A stretch of 64,000 nucleotides of DNA from Neobacillus soli NBRC 102451 (GCF_001591665.1 NZ_BCVI01000018.1:1-64000), one strand, 5' to 3'. Numbered from the stretch's first letter, positions 1 through 9,895 are shown. Translations and numbers: made by a program. The notes: generated by a model from the letters alone, not told the origin.

Positions 1-25
1 TAACGAATATTCAAAAAAAAAAAAA

Positions 26-49
26 CCTTCAGATAAACAATTCTGAAGG
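26..49. terminator. Bidirectional terminator-like hairpin
   Basis: Eight-base arms CCTTCAGA and TCTGAAGG enclose a short AT-rich loop, with a poly-A run on the left and a T-rich stretch on the right. It lies just past the 3' end of the minus-strand LysE relic, so it probably ended that transcript. Confidence 0.6.
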
Positions 50-115
50 GTTTCATTTTATTTTTGATTTAGCTTAAACTTATTTATTTTAGGGGGCATC
101 GGAGTTTTAATAAGT

Positions 116-328
116 TTAGTTAGGAGCTTTTGTTTGAAGCAGCTTAATCCCCATGCCAATAAAGATCACTCCAGTTATTTTGTTTAATACCATTCCAATT
201 TTCTGGTTTCCTCTTAGTTTATTTATTACATATGAAGAAAAATACGCAACAATTAAACACCATAACAACCCAGTTGTTGTAAAAGTCAGTCCTAGTCTTG
301 TAGATAAAGATGATGATGTTCCGGATGC
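116..328 (-). pseudogene. C-terminal relic of a LysE/RhtB-family exporter
   Basis: The minus strand reads through about 70 codons ending in ITGVIFIGMGIKLLQTKAPN before TAA. The order of a membrane segment (LLWCLIVAYFSS), a basic linker (NKLRGNQKIG) and a final hydrophobic helix is that of the C-terminus of LysE/RhtB amino-acid efflux proteins, normally about 200 residues. Upstream, an in-frame TAG follows at once and the sequence changes to unrelated DNA, so the N-terminal two thirds are missing. Family assignment is from residue pattern only. Confidence 0.6.
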
Positions 329-339
329 CTATAGTATAT

Positions 340-587
340 GTCCGGATTGTACTCGAGAAATTAACCTAGAGAATGATGGTGGCAATGGCACTGCGTCCCC
401 AGGTTTGTTCCGTCAAATTGCGGTTCATGCCGACCTGCATCTCTTGTACAGTAGTCCTCCGACACATAATGTGAACCCCGATCAGATATGATCTCTTCAC
501 GAGCTGCCTGTAAGCACGAGGCGACTAGGCTCTTACCTCGACCGGACTATACCAGCTAGTTGTCCCTGACTTGGTTAGACACGCAAT
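340..587. other. Non-coding segment, possible mobile-element debris
   Basis: About 240 bases that are less AT-rich than their surroundings and carry no credible reading frame on either strand. They abut the truncated LysE relic abruptly, which suggests an insertion or deletion junction. The composition recalls the non-coding end of an insertion sequence, but no transposase remains and I cannot name the family. Confidence 0.25.
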
Positions 588-623
588 AATAAAAAAGAGC
601 TAGCAAAAATACTGCTAACTCTC
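588..623 (-). terminator. Rho-independent terminator of the HupE gene
   Basis: On the minus strand, arms AGAGTTAGCA and TGCTAGCTCT (one mismatch) are followed by a run of six T. It starts about 24 bases past the stop codon of the HupE/UreJ gene. Confidence 0.75.
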
Positions 624-646
624 GTATTGATCAATTAATGGCCTAA

Positions 647-1744
647 TTACAATCTTTGATTCAACCAATAAAATGCTAAAACAAAAATAAGGCAAGACGC
701 TGAGATCATCATTTTACGATACCATGGGAACCTTCGCAGCCATATTAAGAGGGGCAGTACTAGGCATAAGATTAATAGTTGGCCTGTTTCCACACCTAAA
801 TTAAACGTCAGGAGTGAGCCAAGCAGATTTCCTTTTGGAAGTCCTGTTTCAGCCAAAGCCCCGGCGAAGCCCATACCGTGAATCAGGCCAAATATGGCTG
901 TCAATATCCACCGCCATTTCGCCTTTTGAACAAACATATTTTCCACTGCCACATAACAGATCGTCAAGGCAATCAAGACTTCGACCCAATGCGAACTGAC
1001 CTGAATACGGTCGGTGGCCACCAAGAATAGTGTTATGCTGTGGGCGATTGTAAAAGCAGTAACAATTTTAAAAGCATCCTTGAAGCGAGATGCGATTAAT
1101 ACTAAGGATAACAAAAACAGCAAATGATCATAACCTGTCAAAATGTGTTCGATTCCAAGCTTAAAGTATTTCCACAAAACATCGCCAATCTTAGGCTGGG
1201 GAACGTTGCTCAGATTATCACTTTTAGTGCTATCAATATGGGGAAGGTTGATCAGTATATCTCTATTAGTGCTATCAATCATATCCTGCTGAAAATATTC
1301 CCCTGCATGGACCATAAGTACACTCGTATGAGCAGGAGCATCGTCAAACACCAGATCGTAATGAAGATTAAATTGTTCGATTTCTTCATCGGCGATAAAC
1401 TTCAGTTGAAATTCCACGCCTCTTGCAGCACCCTTTTGCGCCATGTTCATCGAAACCACTTCCATTGTTAAGGGCTTCGAATCCGTATCTATGCGAAGAC
1501 CTTTCTGTAGATAGGATTCGATTTTTTGCGAGGCGAGTTCGTCGTTCACCTGATTATCCAAATCAGTACCGAATTGTGGAAACAGGTCTTTTTGTTCAAT
1601 AAAAAGATCATAGAGAATCTCGTTCCGTTCAATGGTTAAATCCGAGTAATTCATATTTATGGAATGCGCAAGTGAAGTTGTGGCAGTCCCAAAAAATAAT
1701 AAGATCATGATGATGAACATGGACAGAAATGAACGCTGCTTCAT
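647..1744 (-). CDS. HupE/UreJ-family membrane protein
   Basis: Predicted membrane protein of 365 residues. A signal peptide (MKQRSFLSMFIIMILLFFG) is followed by an extracytoplasmic domain of about 150 residues and then a polytopic C-terminal half with histidine-containing helices (KLGIEHILTGYDHLLFLLSL; FGLIHGMGFAGALAETGL). That half is the HupE/UreJ-2 pattern; relatives are linked to nickel/cobalt uptake in hydrogenase and urease clusters. No hydrogenase or urease gene is nearby, so the substrate is open. The start is the ATG at 1744, preceded by AGAGG six bases upstream; an ATG six codons further up lacks such a site. It is monocistronic, with a terminator behind it. Confidence 0.8.
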   Translation of the reverse strand: MKQRSFLSMFIIMILLFFGTATTSLAHSINMNYSDLTIERNEILYDLFIEQKDLFPQFGTDLDNQVNDELASQKIESYLQKGLRIDTDSKPLTMEVVSMNMAQKGAARGVEFQLKFIADEEIEQFNLHYDLVFDDAPAHTSVLMVHAGEYFQQDMIDSTNRDILINLPHIDSTKSDNLSNVPQPKIGDVLWKYFKLGIEHILTGYDHLLFLLSLVLIASRFKDAFKIVTAFTIAHSITLFLVATDRIQVSSHWVEVLIALTICYVAVENMFVQKAKWRWILTAIFGLIHGMGFAGALAETGLPKGNLLGSLLTFNLGVETGQLLILCLVLPLLIWLRRFPWYRKMMISASCLIFVLAFYWLNQRL

Positions 1745-1809
1745 AGCGGAACCTCTTTTCATGAAATGTTAGTATTACAATCTGCAATATAGTTTATCCG
1801 GTTACGAAC

Positions 1810-1829
1810 GTTCATTCTGCAAAGTGAAC
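1810..1829. promoter_or_regulatory. Dyad upstream of the HupE gene
   Basis: GTTCATT and AGTGAAC form seven-base arms (one wobble position) around a six-base spacer, about 65 bases before the HupE start. The position fits a repressor or activator site; the regulator is unknown. Confidence 0.3.
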
Positions 1830-1964
1830 ATGTTGCTCGACTTATTTCAAGCTGTCCAAGAGTGTTATTACATTACATATGAAATATGAGCCGGTATCCC
1901 GTTGCAGAGCGAGGAAATGTAGCTTTAGTACACCTTTGGTACCATTAATCGTCCAAATCGATGA

Positions 1965-1987
1965 GGGGGAGAAAATTGATCTCCCCC
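1965..1987 (-). terminator. Terminator-like hairpin behind the phosphoesterase tail
   Basis: Perfect seven-base arms GGGGGAG and CTCCCCC with a nine-base loop, about 95 bases past the end of the decayed FIMAH tail. The rest of 1745-2081 shows no gene. Confidence 0.45.
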
Positions 1988-2081
1988 AGTTTCATTATCG
2001 ATCTATCCTAAATTTCGCTAATGTGATGACACCTGCGTGTATACTTTTGGTTTCAAACATTTGAATTGCTCTACTTTTGTG

Positions 2082-2459
2082 TCAATACATATTGAGCGTC
2101 TCGCAGCAATATTCAGCCGCTTCGCTTGAGATGTGCTTCCCGCTTTGAGCCTTCACTTCATTTACAAATCTGATCAAATCGTTGTCTGCCAATTTTTATA
2201 CCAGACTATCGGTAATACCGGCATTATCGATCCCATTGTTATCAGCAAAGCGTGTCACCAATGCCTTTAAAGAATCGATGCTGGCCACCGTCGTAAACTG
2301 AGCGGTCTTGCTAACCCAGTTGCTGGCTAAGTCGGTGGAGGATACAACAAACGTATGCTTCCCAAGCGTCACCGTCGTTTTGCGTTGTCTACACCCGACA
2401 ACGTATCGGATAGTGTAATCCGGGATGGCTGCGGGCACTGTTATGCTCTTTAACGTCAC
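2082..2459 (-). pseudogene. Decayed Ig-like/FIMAH C-terminal tail
   Basis: The segment starts in an overlapping GTGA with the phosphoesterase stop and reads as an Ig-like stretch (TVTLGKHTFVVSSTDLASNW) followed by a helical repeat (IDSLKALVTRFADNNGIDNA). An in-frame TAA at 2196-2198 interrupts it. Beyond the stop, the same frame continues for about 37 codons with NEVKAQSGKHISSEAAEY before TGA. This pattern is that of the FIMAH domain found at the C-terminus of secreted Firmicute proteins. It is probably the former end of the phosphoesterase, cut off by a frameshift and then by the stop. An independent translated gene is less likely. Confidence 0.6.
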
Positions 2460-5400
2460 GGTTGAACGACTTGGAATGTCTTGCGATCCACTACCTTATA
2501 ACCGTCATTGAGCAAAAAGAGTACATCATAAGTGCCAGGGGCCAGTCCATTGTTTAAACTAACTCTTCCAGATCCAGAATTTAAATAACTCCATCGCAAA
2601 GATTCACCGGCACCTGGAGGAACATCTCCGGTTCTGTAGATGCCGACCCAATCTTTCCCATTTAACGCTGCCCCAGTATAGGATAGGGTAATAGCTTCCC
2701 CTTGGATGTACTGGGATTTGTCTAGTGTTATTGGGCCTGTAGTTGCTCCAACTGCATGAACAGTTACGTTAATGCTTGTTGTCAATGGAACGCTGTTCGG
2801 GTTTTCAACTCCGGAAGGCAGGGTTACGGTCCCTGGCACCGAGAAGGTCTGCACCGTCTTGATAGCCGGATCGTAACTAACGCCACTTAAATCCCAAGTC
2901 ACACTTGCGTCCACATTTCCTCCATCGGTTGCAAGATTTACTTCTGTGGGCAATTTAAGAGCTTCCGCTGTCTTGGCCGTTCCGTTGTTCGCAGATACCG
3001 ATTCAGGCGCAGTGATGCTGTTTAATTTAACACTTTTACCCTCAATTTCAATGTCCTGCGACGTACGGTTATACATGGAATCGTCAGCGAATACCCTGAG
3101 TATATATGGAGTAGTCGGCGACAAACCTGTAAACTTATATTGTCTGTGCTGATCGAATGGCTTGTCTAGCGGCAGTGAAAGACTGTTAAACGATTTGTCC
3201 ACTTTCCCGGTGAGCTTGTTGATAAGCTGAATATTATATTCCAAAACGCGCACATTGTCATCGGCTTGTTTTATTGTAAAAGCAAGTTCGTTATTTTTGT
3301 AGGAATCGACCTTAATATCCTCTTCAAACTGTGGAGCTATGAGTTCCCTTATATCACTCTTGCTATAAGTAAACGCCTCTTTGCCTTCACCAACGATTTT
3401 TACAGAAGGGATGCCTACATATTCATCTGTACTTAAATTATACTGTTTGATAATTACTTTTGAACCGTAAACCTCTAAGAAATTCACGATGCGAGGTGTG
3501 GTTTTATAGTTGATATACGCACCTTCAATATATCCACCGTATGGACCGTCATCAATATAACTGGAATATGAACTCGCACCGCTGTCGAGATACGTAGCCG
3601 CACCTTGATAGTGAGAACGCTCGTCAGTCGGGTCGTATTGCGTATGACCTGACATATATACCACTTGCGAAAAGTCATGGTCGGCAATATATTTACCTAC
3701 ATTATTACTTGCAGCGCTGCTCCATCTCCCTGACCACACGGTTCCGGTTATAGGGTAGTGAGAAGATACAAATATCGGTTTTGTTGGATCGTAATCTGCT
3801 TCTTTTCTAATTTCATCAAGGAAATTTTTGGCTTTTCCAGACGTGTTGTTATTGTCATAATTTCCGTCAAAACCGACAATATTATATCCTTTTACCTTTA
3901 CCCGATAAGCACTATTAAAGAAATTGTTATCGTATGAATTTGTTGCGGCATTCCACGCGCCTGCTGAACCGACAGGTATAAATTGTTCGGCACCGCCCAT
4001 ATCATGGTTGCCTCTTACCATATAAAGCTTTGTATTATCAAACAGACCCTCACCTTTAAGTTTATTGTATATGTCTGTCAGATTTTTCATCCACACATAT
4101 TCATTGGCGTTGTTTCCGCCAGTAACGTCGCCAGGAATAAAGAGTACGTCGGCCTGTGGGAATAGCTTCAGTTCCGTTCTGTAATCTTTTTCAATGCGCG
4201 CGATTGTTGCGGGATTAGCACTTACTTCCGGATCGCTGTCCACAATCATATTTAAATCAGCGGGAGTTAATGTTTTATTACTTTTTTGATAGATGAATAT
4301 GGCGCTGCTTAGTTCACGTTCGTAATAATTGATGGTTTCCTGTGTAAATAATTTTTCCTTTTGCGTTGTGGCAACCGTAGATGCCGTATTCAAAACCTTT
4401 TTCAAATGATCAAAATCGGTTTCGCTGAAGCCGTTGCCGAGACCTTTTTCTACTATTTTATTTGCTTCTGCTATTTTGTCGTTAAGTGCCTTCAAATTTA
4501 CTTTATTTACAGCGTAACTAGTATAATTCGCTTGAACTACGTCACTGCTAAATGCACCTTTCCAAACATTCAGATCAGCTATATCGAATGAATTTCCACC
4601 ATTTTTGCCCAATCCGTCGCTACCAATATTTAATGGGTTCGATGTATCTAAAGTTCCGCTCCCTAGTGACGTTTCCGTCATTTTATAACCATCAATATAC
4701 AATGATCCGAGCATTTTATCTCTGTCGACAACAAATGTCACATAACGCCATTCGGAAGCATGAAACGTGTCGCGACCAAATTTTACTGATGTGGTCGGGA
4801 ATCCTAAATTCATATTGACCGAATTAGCTGTTGTATAAATCGCCCAGCCTTCGTTAGAGCTCTTAGTAAAATCCTTGTTTGATAATATTACCTGATTATT
4901 GTTCGTGTCACCCTTATACCAGAAGGATGTAGTAAAACTGTCTTTACCATAATTCAAGCTATGCTTCGTACCGACATAATTGCCGTCTCCGCTTTCTAAG
5001 TGCAGAGCTTTGGTCCCGGGTAATACACCGTCTACATAACTATAATTCCCGTTCCCTTTCAAGTTCTCTTGATTTGCATCGTCCTTCAAATTATTATCGA
5101 ATTTCATCGATGCCATAAGGGGGTTGGCATTTAATACCGCGTTCGTAGGCAATGACGTTTTTCTGTCTCCATTTGCTGGTAAACCAACTACAACGCGCAA
5201 TTTTTTACCAATATCATTTACCGATACGGTGTAGCTTTTGGATGTGCCAGCCGATTTTACATTAATATATTGATTGCTTGTCCGTGATTCTTGTACTTGC
5301 CATTGATAGGATAGATTTTTGCCGCCTGAACCTTGACCCATGGTTGCACTGGCGGTGATCGTTTGACCGTGAACCGGCTGCATATTATCGATTTTGATGA

Positions 5401-5497
5401 GTTTTTCGCCCGATGTGTTTGCAAATGCCTCTGTGGCGTTCGATAACATAACGAATATCATCATTAATACGAGGGTAATAGATAAGCTTCTTTTCAT
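2456..5497 (-). CDS. Secreted multidomain metallophosphoesterase
   Basis: About 1013 residues from the ATG at 5497, chosen because GGAGG lies nine bases upstream and a signal peptide (MKRSLSITLVLMMIFVMLSN) starts there; the in-frame extension upstream looks non-coding. Domains in order: Ig-like region (about 30-125), LamG/concanavalin-like lectin fold (130-335), helical linker (340-410), calcineurin-like phosphoesterase (425-710) with GDVTG, GNHD, SSHYP and SGHTQ motifs, a fibronectin-III-like region and two Ig-like modules. The usual first Asp-x-His motif reads DSDPEV, so one metal ligand is altered or displaced. It is likely an extracellular phosphomonoesterase or nucleotidase; the substrate cannot be told. 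The C-terminal anchor-like tail is decayed (next entry downstream). Confidence 0.75.
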   Translation of the reverse strand: MKRSLSITLVLMMIFVMLSNATEAFANTSGEKLIKIDNMQPVHGQTITASATMGQGSGGKNLSYQWQVQESRTSNQYINVKSAGTSKSYTVSVNDIGKKLRVVVGLPANGDRKTSLPTNAVLNANPLMASMKFDNNLKDDANQENLKGNGNYSYVDGVLPGTKALHLESGDGNYVGTKHSLNYGKDSFTTSFWYKGDTNNNQVILSNKDFTKSSNEGWAIYTTANSVNMNLGFPTTSVKFGRDTFHASEWRYVTFVVDRDKMLGSLYIDGYKMTETSLGSGTLDTSNPLNIGSDGLGKNGGNSFDIADLNVWKGAFSSDVVQANYTSYAVNKVNLKALNDKIAEANKIVEKGLGNGFSETDFDHLKKVLNTASTVATTQKEKLFTQETINYYERELSSAIFIYQKSNKTLTPADLNMIVDSDPEVSANPATIARIEKDYRTELKLFPQADVLFIPGDVTGGNNANEYVWMKNLTDIYNKLKGEGLFDNTKLYMVRGNHDMGGAEQFIPVGSAGAWNAATNSYDNNFFNSAYRVKVKGYNIVGFDGNYDNNNTSGKAKNFLDEIRKEADYDPTKPIFVSSHYPITGTVWSGRWSSAASNNVGKYIADHDFSQVVYMSGHTQYDPTDERSHYQGAATYLDSGASSYSSYIDDGPYGGYIEGAYINYKTTPRIVNFLEVYGSKVIIKQYNLSTDEYVGIPSVKIVGEGKEAFTYSKSDIRELIAPQFEEDIKVDSYKNNELAFTIKQADDNVRVLEYNIQLINKLTGKVDKSFNSLSLPLDKPFDQHRQYKFTGLSPTTPYILRVFADDSMYNRTSQDIEIEGKSVKLNSITAPESVSANNGTAKTAEALKLPTEVNLATDGGNVDASVTWDLSGVSYDPAIKTVQTFSVPGTVTLPSGVENPNSVPLTTSINVTVHAVGATTGPITLDKSQYIQGEAITLSYTGAALNGKDWVGIYRTGDVPPGAGESLRWSYLNSGSGRVSLNNGLAPGTYDVLFLLNDGYKVVDRKTFQVVQP

Positions 5498-5537
5498 TAC
5501 AGAAAACCTCCAAATTTTATGTATTTTACGAGCCTGT

Positions 5538-5891
5538 TCAAAAGGTTCGTAAAATGGAGTAAAAAACGTGCCGTAGCGATCTTGATGCGGAACCATTGAT
5601 TATATCGATCATGTCGACGACTCCATTATGCCGGAGAAGGTCGCCCCGCTTTACAAAGATGGCGGGCATCCTCCCATCGTTCGGGATGAGAGGAGATTTT
5701 TCGTCACGGAAATCCCCCTTTCGTTTCCAATATTGGAACCTTGATTTTCTCCTTCTACTGCTCTCATTAAACTGAAATGGTGCTTTAATCCTGGTAAGCC
5801 GATATTTTGAACCATCACCTCCTAGAATAGGGGGAATACATGACAATAGACGCCACCTCAAAACAGCATAAAATATAACACAATCACACAA
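5538..5891. other. No credible gene; possible transposase scrap
   Basis: Upstream of the phosphoesterase. The plus strand reads IDHVDDSIMPEKVAPLYKDG near 5600-5665, which distantly resembles the N-terminus of IS1182-type transposases, then loses sense. The long minus-strand frame here has no ribosome site and no protein-like composition. Confidence 0.2.
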
Positions 5892-5904
5892 ATTAACTAT
5901 TGTA

Positions 5905-5967
5905 TAAACAAATAATACACAATAATTATTGATTTTTTGTAAATATTGTGTATTATTTGTTTATATT
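5905..5967. repeat. 21-22-bp perfect inverted repeat
   Basis: Arms at 5905-5926 and 5946-5967 are exact reverse complements (TATAAACAAATAATACACAA and onward), with a 19-base spacer. Three short ACACAAAAAC-type direct repeats follow at 5972-6000. It lies between the DeoR relic and the phosphoesterase gene, more than 400 bases upstream of the latter's start. It has no T-tract typical of a terminator, so an operator or an element end is as likely. Confidence 0.55.
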
Positions 5968-6133
5968 AAAAAAACACACAAAAACACAAAAACACACAAA
6001 GAGCTGCTGGTGGATTTTATTTTCCTGGCTGAAAAAAATAAAAGATTTACTTTGCTACTTGAAATTTGAGGAGAGAAGCTGAAATGAGATAAACTGAGTT
6101 TAAATAACACATAAAAAAAAGGAAAGTAGACGG

Positions 6134-6925
6134 CTACTTTTCCTCCAAATTAATCTTATTCACAATTTCAATACCTTCTTTTTTATATTTCTGCAGTACC
6201 TTTTCGGATAGATTTGAATCAGAAATAATACGGTCGACCCTTTCAAAATTGCAGACTTTCAATAATGATGCAACATCAAATTTACTGCTATCCGCTAGTA
6301 CAATGCAACTTTTAGAATTCTCAAGCATTTTCTTTTTCACTTGGTATTCACCTAACCCGTAATCCGTCAGCCCTTCCGTCAAGGAAATACCACTGATGCT
6401 CATAAAAAAAGTATCAATGTGAAACCCTTTAAAAAATTCTTCCGCAAAAGAACCTACTAGACATAATTCTTCATTTCGGAGTACACCCCCGGGAATCAAA
6501 ATCGTATAATGAGGCATTTCTGAAAGTTCATTGGCAATGATTAAGGAATTTGTTAAAACGGTAAGTCTTTGAAACCTGCTTTTTAATTCTTACGCCAATT
6601 CGGTATTTGTTGTACTGACATCTAATGCAATGGATTGTCCTTCTGTAACATAATGTGCAGCAATCTTCGCTATTTCCTTCTTTTCCTCAATTTTTTTGGT
6701 TTCCCGCAATGAGAAATTGATTTCTTGACTGTCCGTATTATCTAAAACCGCTCCACCGTGCACCCTTCTTAAATACCCTTCTTTCTCGAGATATTCAAAA
6801 TCCCTGCGGACTGTTTCGGTAGACACACCAAACGTTTTTGTGATCCAAGACACCTTGACAGACTTATTTTTTCGCAAGCATTCCATTATATTTTCATGAC
6901 GCTCATGAGCTAACAATATTTTCAC
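6134..6925 (-). pseudogene. DeoR-family regulator with one internal stop
   Basis: Read straight through, this is a 263-residue DeoR-type regulator, the usual family length. It has an N-terminal winged helix-turn-helix (TKTFGVSTETVRRDFEYLEK), a YLRRVHGGA segment and a sugar-phosphate-sensing domain (ALDVSTTNTELA; YTILIPGGVLRNEE; IVLADSSKFD). The only lesion is a TAA at 6590-6592, where a sense codon such as AAA is expected; the frame is unchanged on both sides. It should yield only the DNA-binding half. A carbohydrate operon that it might have controlled is not in view. The last 200 codons are as conserved-looking as the first, so the mutation seems recent. Confidence 0.75.
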
Positions 6926-7026
6926 ATGCTTTAGTTATTGGGCAAATTTGGTATTTCTTATTTTTTTTACTTATTCTATAAATAACACAAATTCGCATAA
7001 ATTCACAACCTAACTCATGTTTTTTT

Positions 7027-7302
7027 GCGATTGGGGACGAAGTTCCGATTGAAGGAGTCATTCAACCTAAGTGGAAGGATATTATTATTGAAACGGATAG
7101 TAAGGGGATAGAAAGGGTTAACCGAATCAATTATGAGATCGCTGTTTTACAATCCCTTCGCACGGGACTTCGATGTAAAGAAATTTGGATTGAGGGCGCT
7201 GAACGATACCGAAACCCCGATGAAGATCTACCTCAATATTTCGAAGAGCACAAAGATGAATATTTCCAAGCGCTAAAAGCACCACTCAATGTGCTTTTCT
7301 AG
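7027..7302 (+). pseudogene. Tn3-family transposase fragment
   Basis: A start-less open stretch of about 90 codons ends in TAG and contains the phrases LRTGLRCKEIWIEGAERYRN and PDEDLPQYFEEHKDEY, which are characteristic of the central part of Tn3-family transposases (about 1000 residues when whole). Nothing else of the element remains. The following 317 bases (7303-7619) show no gene. Confidence 0.7.
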
Positions 7303-7619
7303 AGGGATTACACGAATCCATCCCTTATTATTCCTACTGGTAATCCTAACCCTAACGTTGCTTTTATCCTCGAACCCTTGATTCAGTAAATGGAGCTTTT
7401 CTTTCATCAATTGTGTGATGCCCGAGATAAAAGGCTCTAATGCACCTTTCTCCTGTGTTCCCCATCATCTCTCCACTTATATGCTACTTTGCGGTCTAGA
7501 GCAGCAACCCTGTCACTAGGCCTTCAACTATTCTGCCCAGTTAGTGGAACTAGAAGAAGAGCCGCAGCTACGACCGCGACCATTTAGTTGAACAAAAATA
7601 CAGTTATTTATGGAGTATA

Positions 7620-7877
7620 CTAATCTGATTGATTTGAAATTAACGAAGTATGTTTTTCCCAATTTCCGCCTGGATTTCCCCAATAATCTCCCGTCTGTTT
7701 ATCAAAAATTATACTGTAATCATCAGCCATTTTGATAAATTCATAACGATTTTGCTCCTGTTGTATCTTAACAACATCATTTTTTTTGAATCTTAAAGAT
7801 TGTGAAATATCCCAAGAACTTAATACAATACATAACCCCAAAAAAATAATTGAAAGTGCCATTATGTTTTTATTCAT
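7620..7877 (-). CDS. Small membrane-anchored or exported protein, unknown function
   Basis: An 85-residue protein from the ATG at 7877, which has GGAGGT five bases upstream; the ATG 12 bases earlier overlaps that site. The N-terminus is a hydrophobic helix (IMALSIIFLGLCIVLSS), followed by a short soluble domain with a YSIIFDKQTGDYWGNPGGNW segment. That Tyr/Trp/Gly-rich ending is seen in small exported Bacillus proteins, but I do not recognise a named family. It lies beside the 3' end of the group II intron. Confidence 0.6.
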   Translation of the reverse strand: MNKNIMALSIIFLGLCIVLSSWDISQSLRFKKNDVVKIQQEQNRYEFIKMADDYSIIFDKQTGDYWGNPGGNWEKHTSLISNQSD

Positions 7878-7989
7878 AATTACCTCCATATTTTCCCTTT
7901 AATAATCTTTATTCTACAACATCAAAAATAACTCCTTCTTAATACAGATAGGTAAGGGTTTGAAGTTATCGCTCCCTTTTCCCCCTGTT

Positions 7990-8026
7990 CACACCGTACA
8001 TGCGACTTTCACCGCATACGGCGTTC
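7990..8026 (-). ncRNA. Group II intron domain V
   Basis: On the minus strand GCCGTATGCGGTGAAAGTCG followed by CATGTACGGT folds into the compact catalytic hairpin with a GAAA tetraloop. A domain VI stem rich in G and A follows towards 7948. Confidence 0.8.
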
Positions 8027-8083
8027 CAACTAATCCAATTTATTCGTTCTATGTATTAAGCAGACGAGTGCTGTTTTTCCAAG

Positions 8084-9895
8084 TTAGATTATTTCATTTA
8101 GACATCTTAACCGTAGCTTATTTACTTTTTCCTTCTGCTTACTAGTAAGCTTTAAAGATTGTAAAAGAGTTTCTATTTTGACTTTTTCTTTTAGATGAAT
8201 TAATTGATGAATTGCTTTATGAACAATAATTAAATTTGAATAACTATCATCTTTCGAAAGATAATAAGGGTTTATGTGATGACAATGCCATTCATGAATC
8301 CCTAACTCTTCTCCTAATATCGCACATTTGCCATACTGGGCAATAAATTTACTGATTCGATTGTCGTTATATTCAATGGATCTGCTTGGAATGTAATTTC
8401 TCATGATGTAAGAAAGAGTATTTTTATCAATAGCCTTTAGGCTATTATGAATTTTCGCTCTACCTTCGGCAGTAAAGTTACATATTACTTGGGAGAATCC
8501 AAGTGTCTTTTTCCACCGTTGTGCGTGGATGGGGACAAAAACCATTTTTTGTATCCTATACAGTTTTGTCTTATATCCCTTGTATCTTTTCTGTAAGCTT
8601 TTAGTCATCTCATGAAAACTTGCCTCGGTTCTAATGTTCCTTAACTGATTATATAACGTTCTGCGTAGATGAGCGTTTAACTCATTCAGATTGATAGCGA
8701 TGTTAGTAGCGACCGAGTAATAGTTTTGGATTCCCATGACGACTGTATTGAAATTCCAAACTGTCTGAATGCAAGGCTTTTTCTTGATTACTTTTATAGC
8801 TTCCTTAATCTTTTGAAAGGCGTTTTCTTTAGCCTTTTTCGACATATCAGACCTTGCTACATAGCCAAATCTTGTTTTTCCTTTCCTTACAACTTTCATT
8901 GAAAATCCAAGAAACTCGGAAGAGTTTTTCTTTAGATTAATAACCTTCGATTTCTCCTCACTTGTTTCCAACTGAAGTCTTTTTCTCAAGAAGTCTTTCA
9001 ATGCGAAGTTCATTTTTATAGCGTTTGACCTAGTTCGGCACATTACCTTGAAATCGTCCGCATAGCGAACGATGAAGCACTCTTTCAAAGCTGTTTTCTT
9101 TAAATGTTGATATTTACTTCCATCTGTAGAGTAAGTATATCTGCTTTCAAACGTTTCCCATTGGTCACTTATCCACCAATCCAATTCATTCAATACAATG
9201 TTTGAAAGTAAAGGTGATAGTATACCTCCTTGCGGAGTACCTTTTGTAGGAATACCTTCTCCCTCAATCTCTGCTTTTAATAGCCTGGATATTATAGAAA
9301 GAAGTGATTTATCCCTTATACCTAGTGACCACAATTGTTTTAAAAGTTTACTGTGATTAACATTATCAAAGAAACCTTTAATATCAACATCAACACAATG
9401 ATGGAGTCCAGACTGATTGATAAGAAATTCAAGCCTAGCTTTGGCGTGATGAGTGCTGCGGTTCGGTCTGAATCCATAACTATGTTTATGGAATTTTGCT
9501 TCACAAATTGGCTCTAAAATTTGAAGTATGCATTGTTGAAAGATTCTATCCCAAATCGTTGGAATCCCCAAAGGTCTAGTTTTTCCTTTTCCTTTCGGGA
9601 TGAAAACACGCCTTACTGTTTGTGGTTCATACCTTTAAAACATGGATTGAACCTTAGCTATTACATCTTCCACTGTTAAATGTAAAATATCGTTAATAGT
9701 TAATTTATCTGTTCCCGCAGTTTTACTACCTGTGTTTCTTTTAATGTTTCGGTAGGCAAGTCGTATATTATCTTCAGAACGCATTAATTCTGTTAAGTCA
9801 TAGAAGTGATGACCACTGACACTTTTAGCATATAGTGTATCGAAACAATCTTGCATACTATAATACTCGCTGTGTCTCAGTTTCTTCCGTTTCAA
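8084..9895 (-). pseudogene. Group II intron reverse transcriptase/maturase, one stop
   Basis: A 603-codon intron-encoded protein interrupted by a single TAA at 9635-9637, between VEDVIAKVQSMF and RYEPQTVRRVFIPKGKGKTR; the frame is the same on both sides, so a Lys codon is the likely ancestor. Reverse transcriptase blocks include RPLGIPTIWDRIFQQ, GTPQGGILSPLLSNI and the catalytic FIVRYADD. A maturase (X) domain follows, and the C-terminus is an HNH endonuclease (HEWHCHHINPYYLSKDD). As it stands only an 86-residue N-terminal piece or a restarted protein without the first reverse-transcriptase block would be made. The intron may therefore be immobile unless helped in trans. Confidence 0.85.

Noticed and set aside
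153-491. 112-codon plus-strand frame
   Set aside because: It is antisense to the clear LysE-family tail and runs across a junction into unrelated DNA.
1124-1471. 115-codon plus-strand frame
   Set aside because: Shadow of the HupE gene; no ribosome site.
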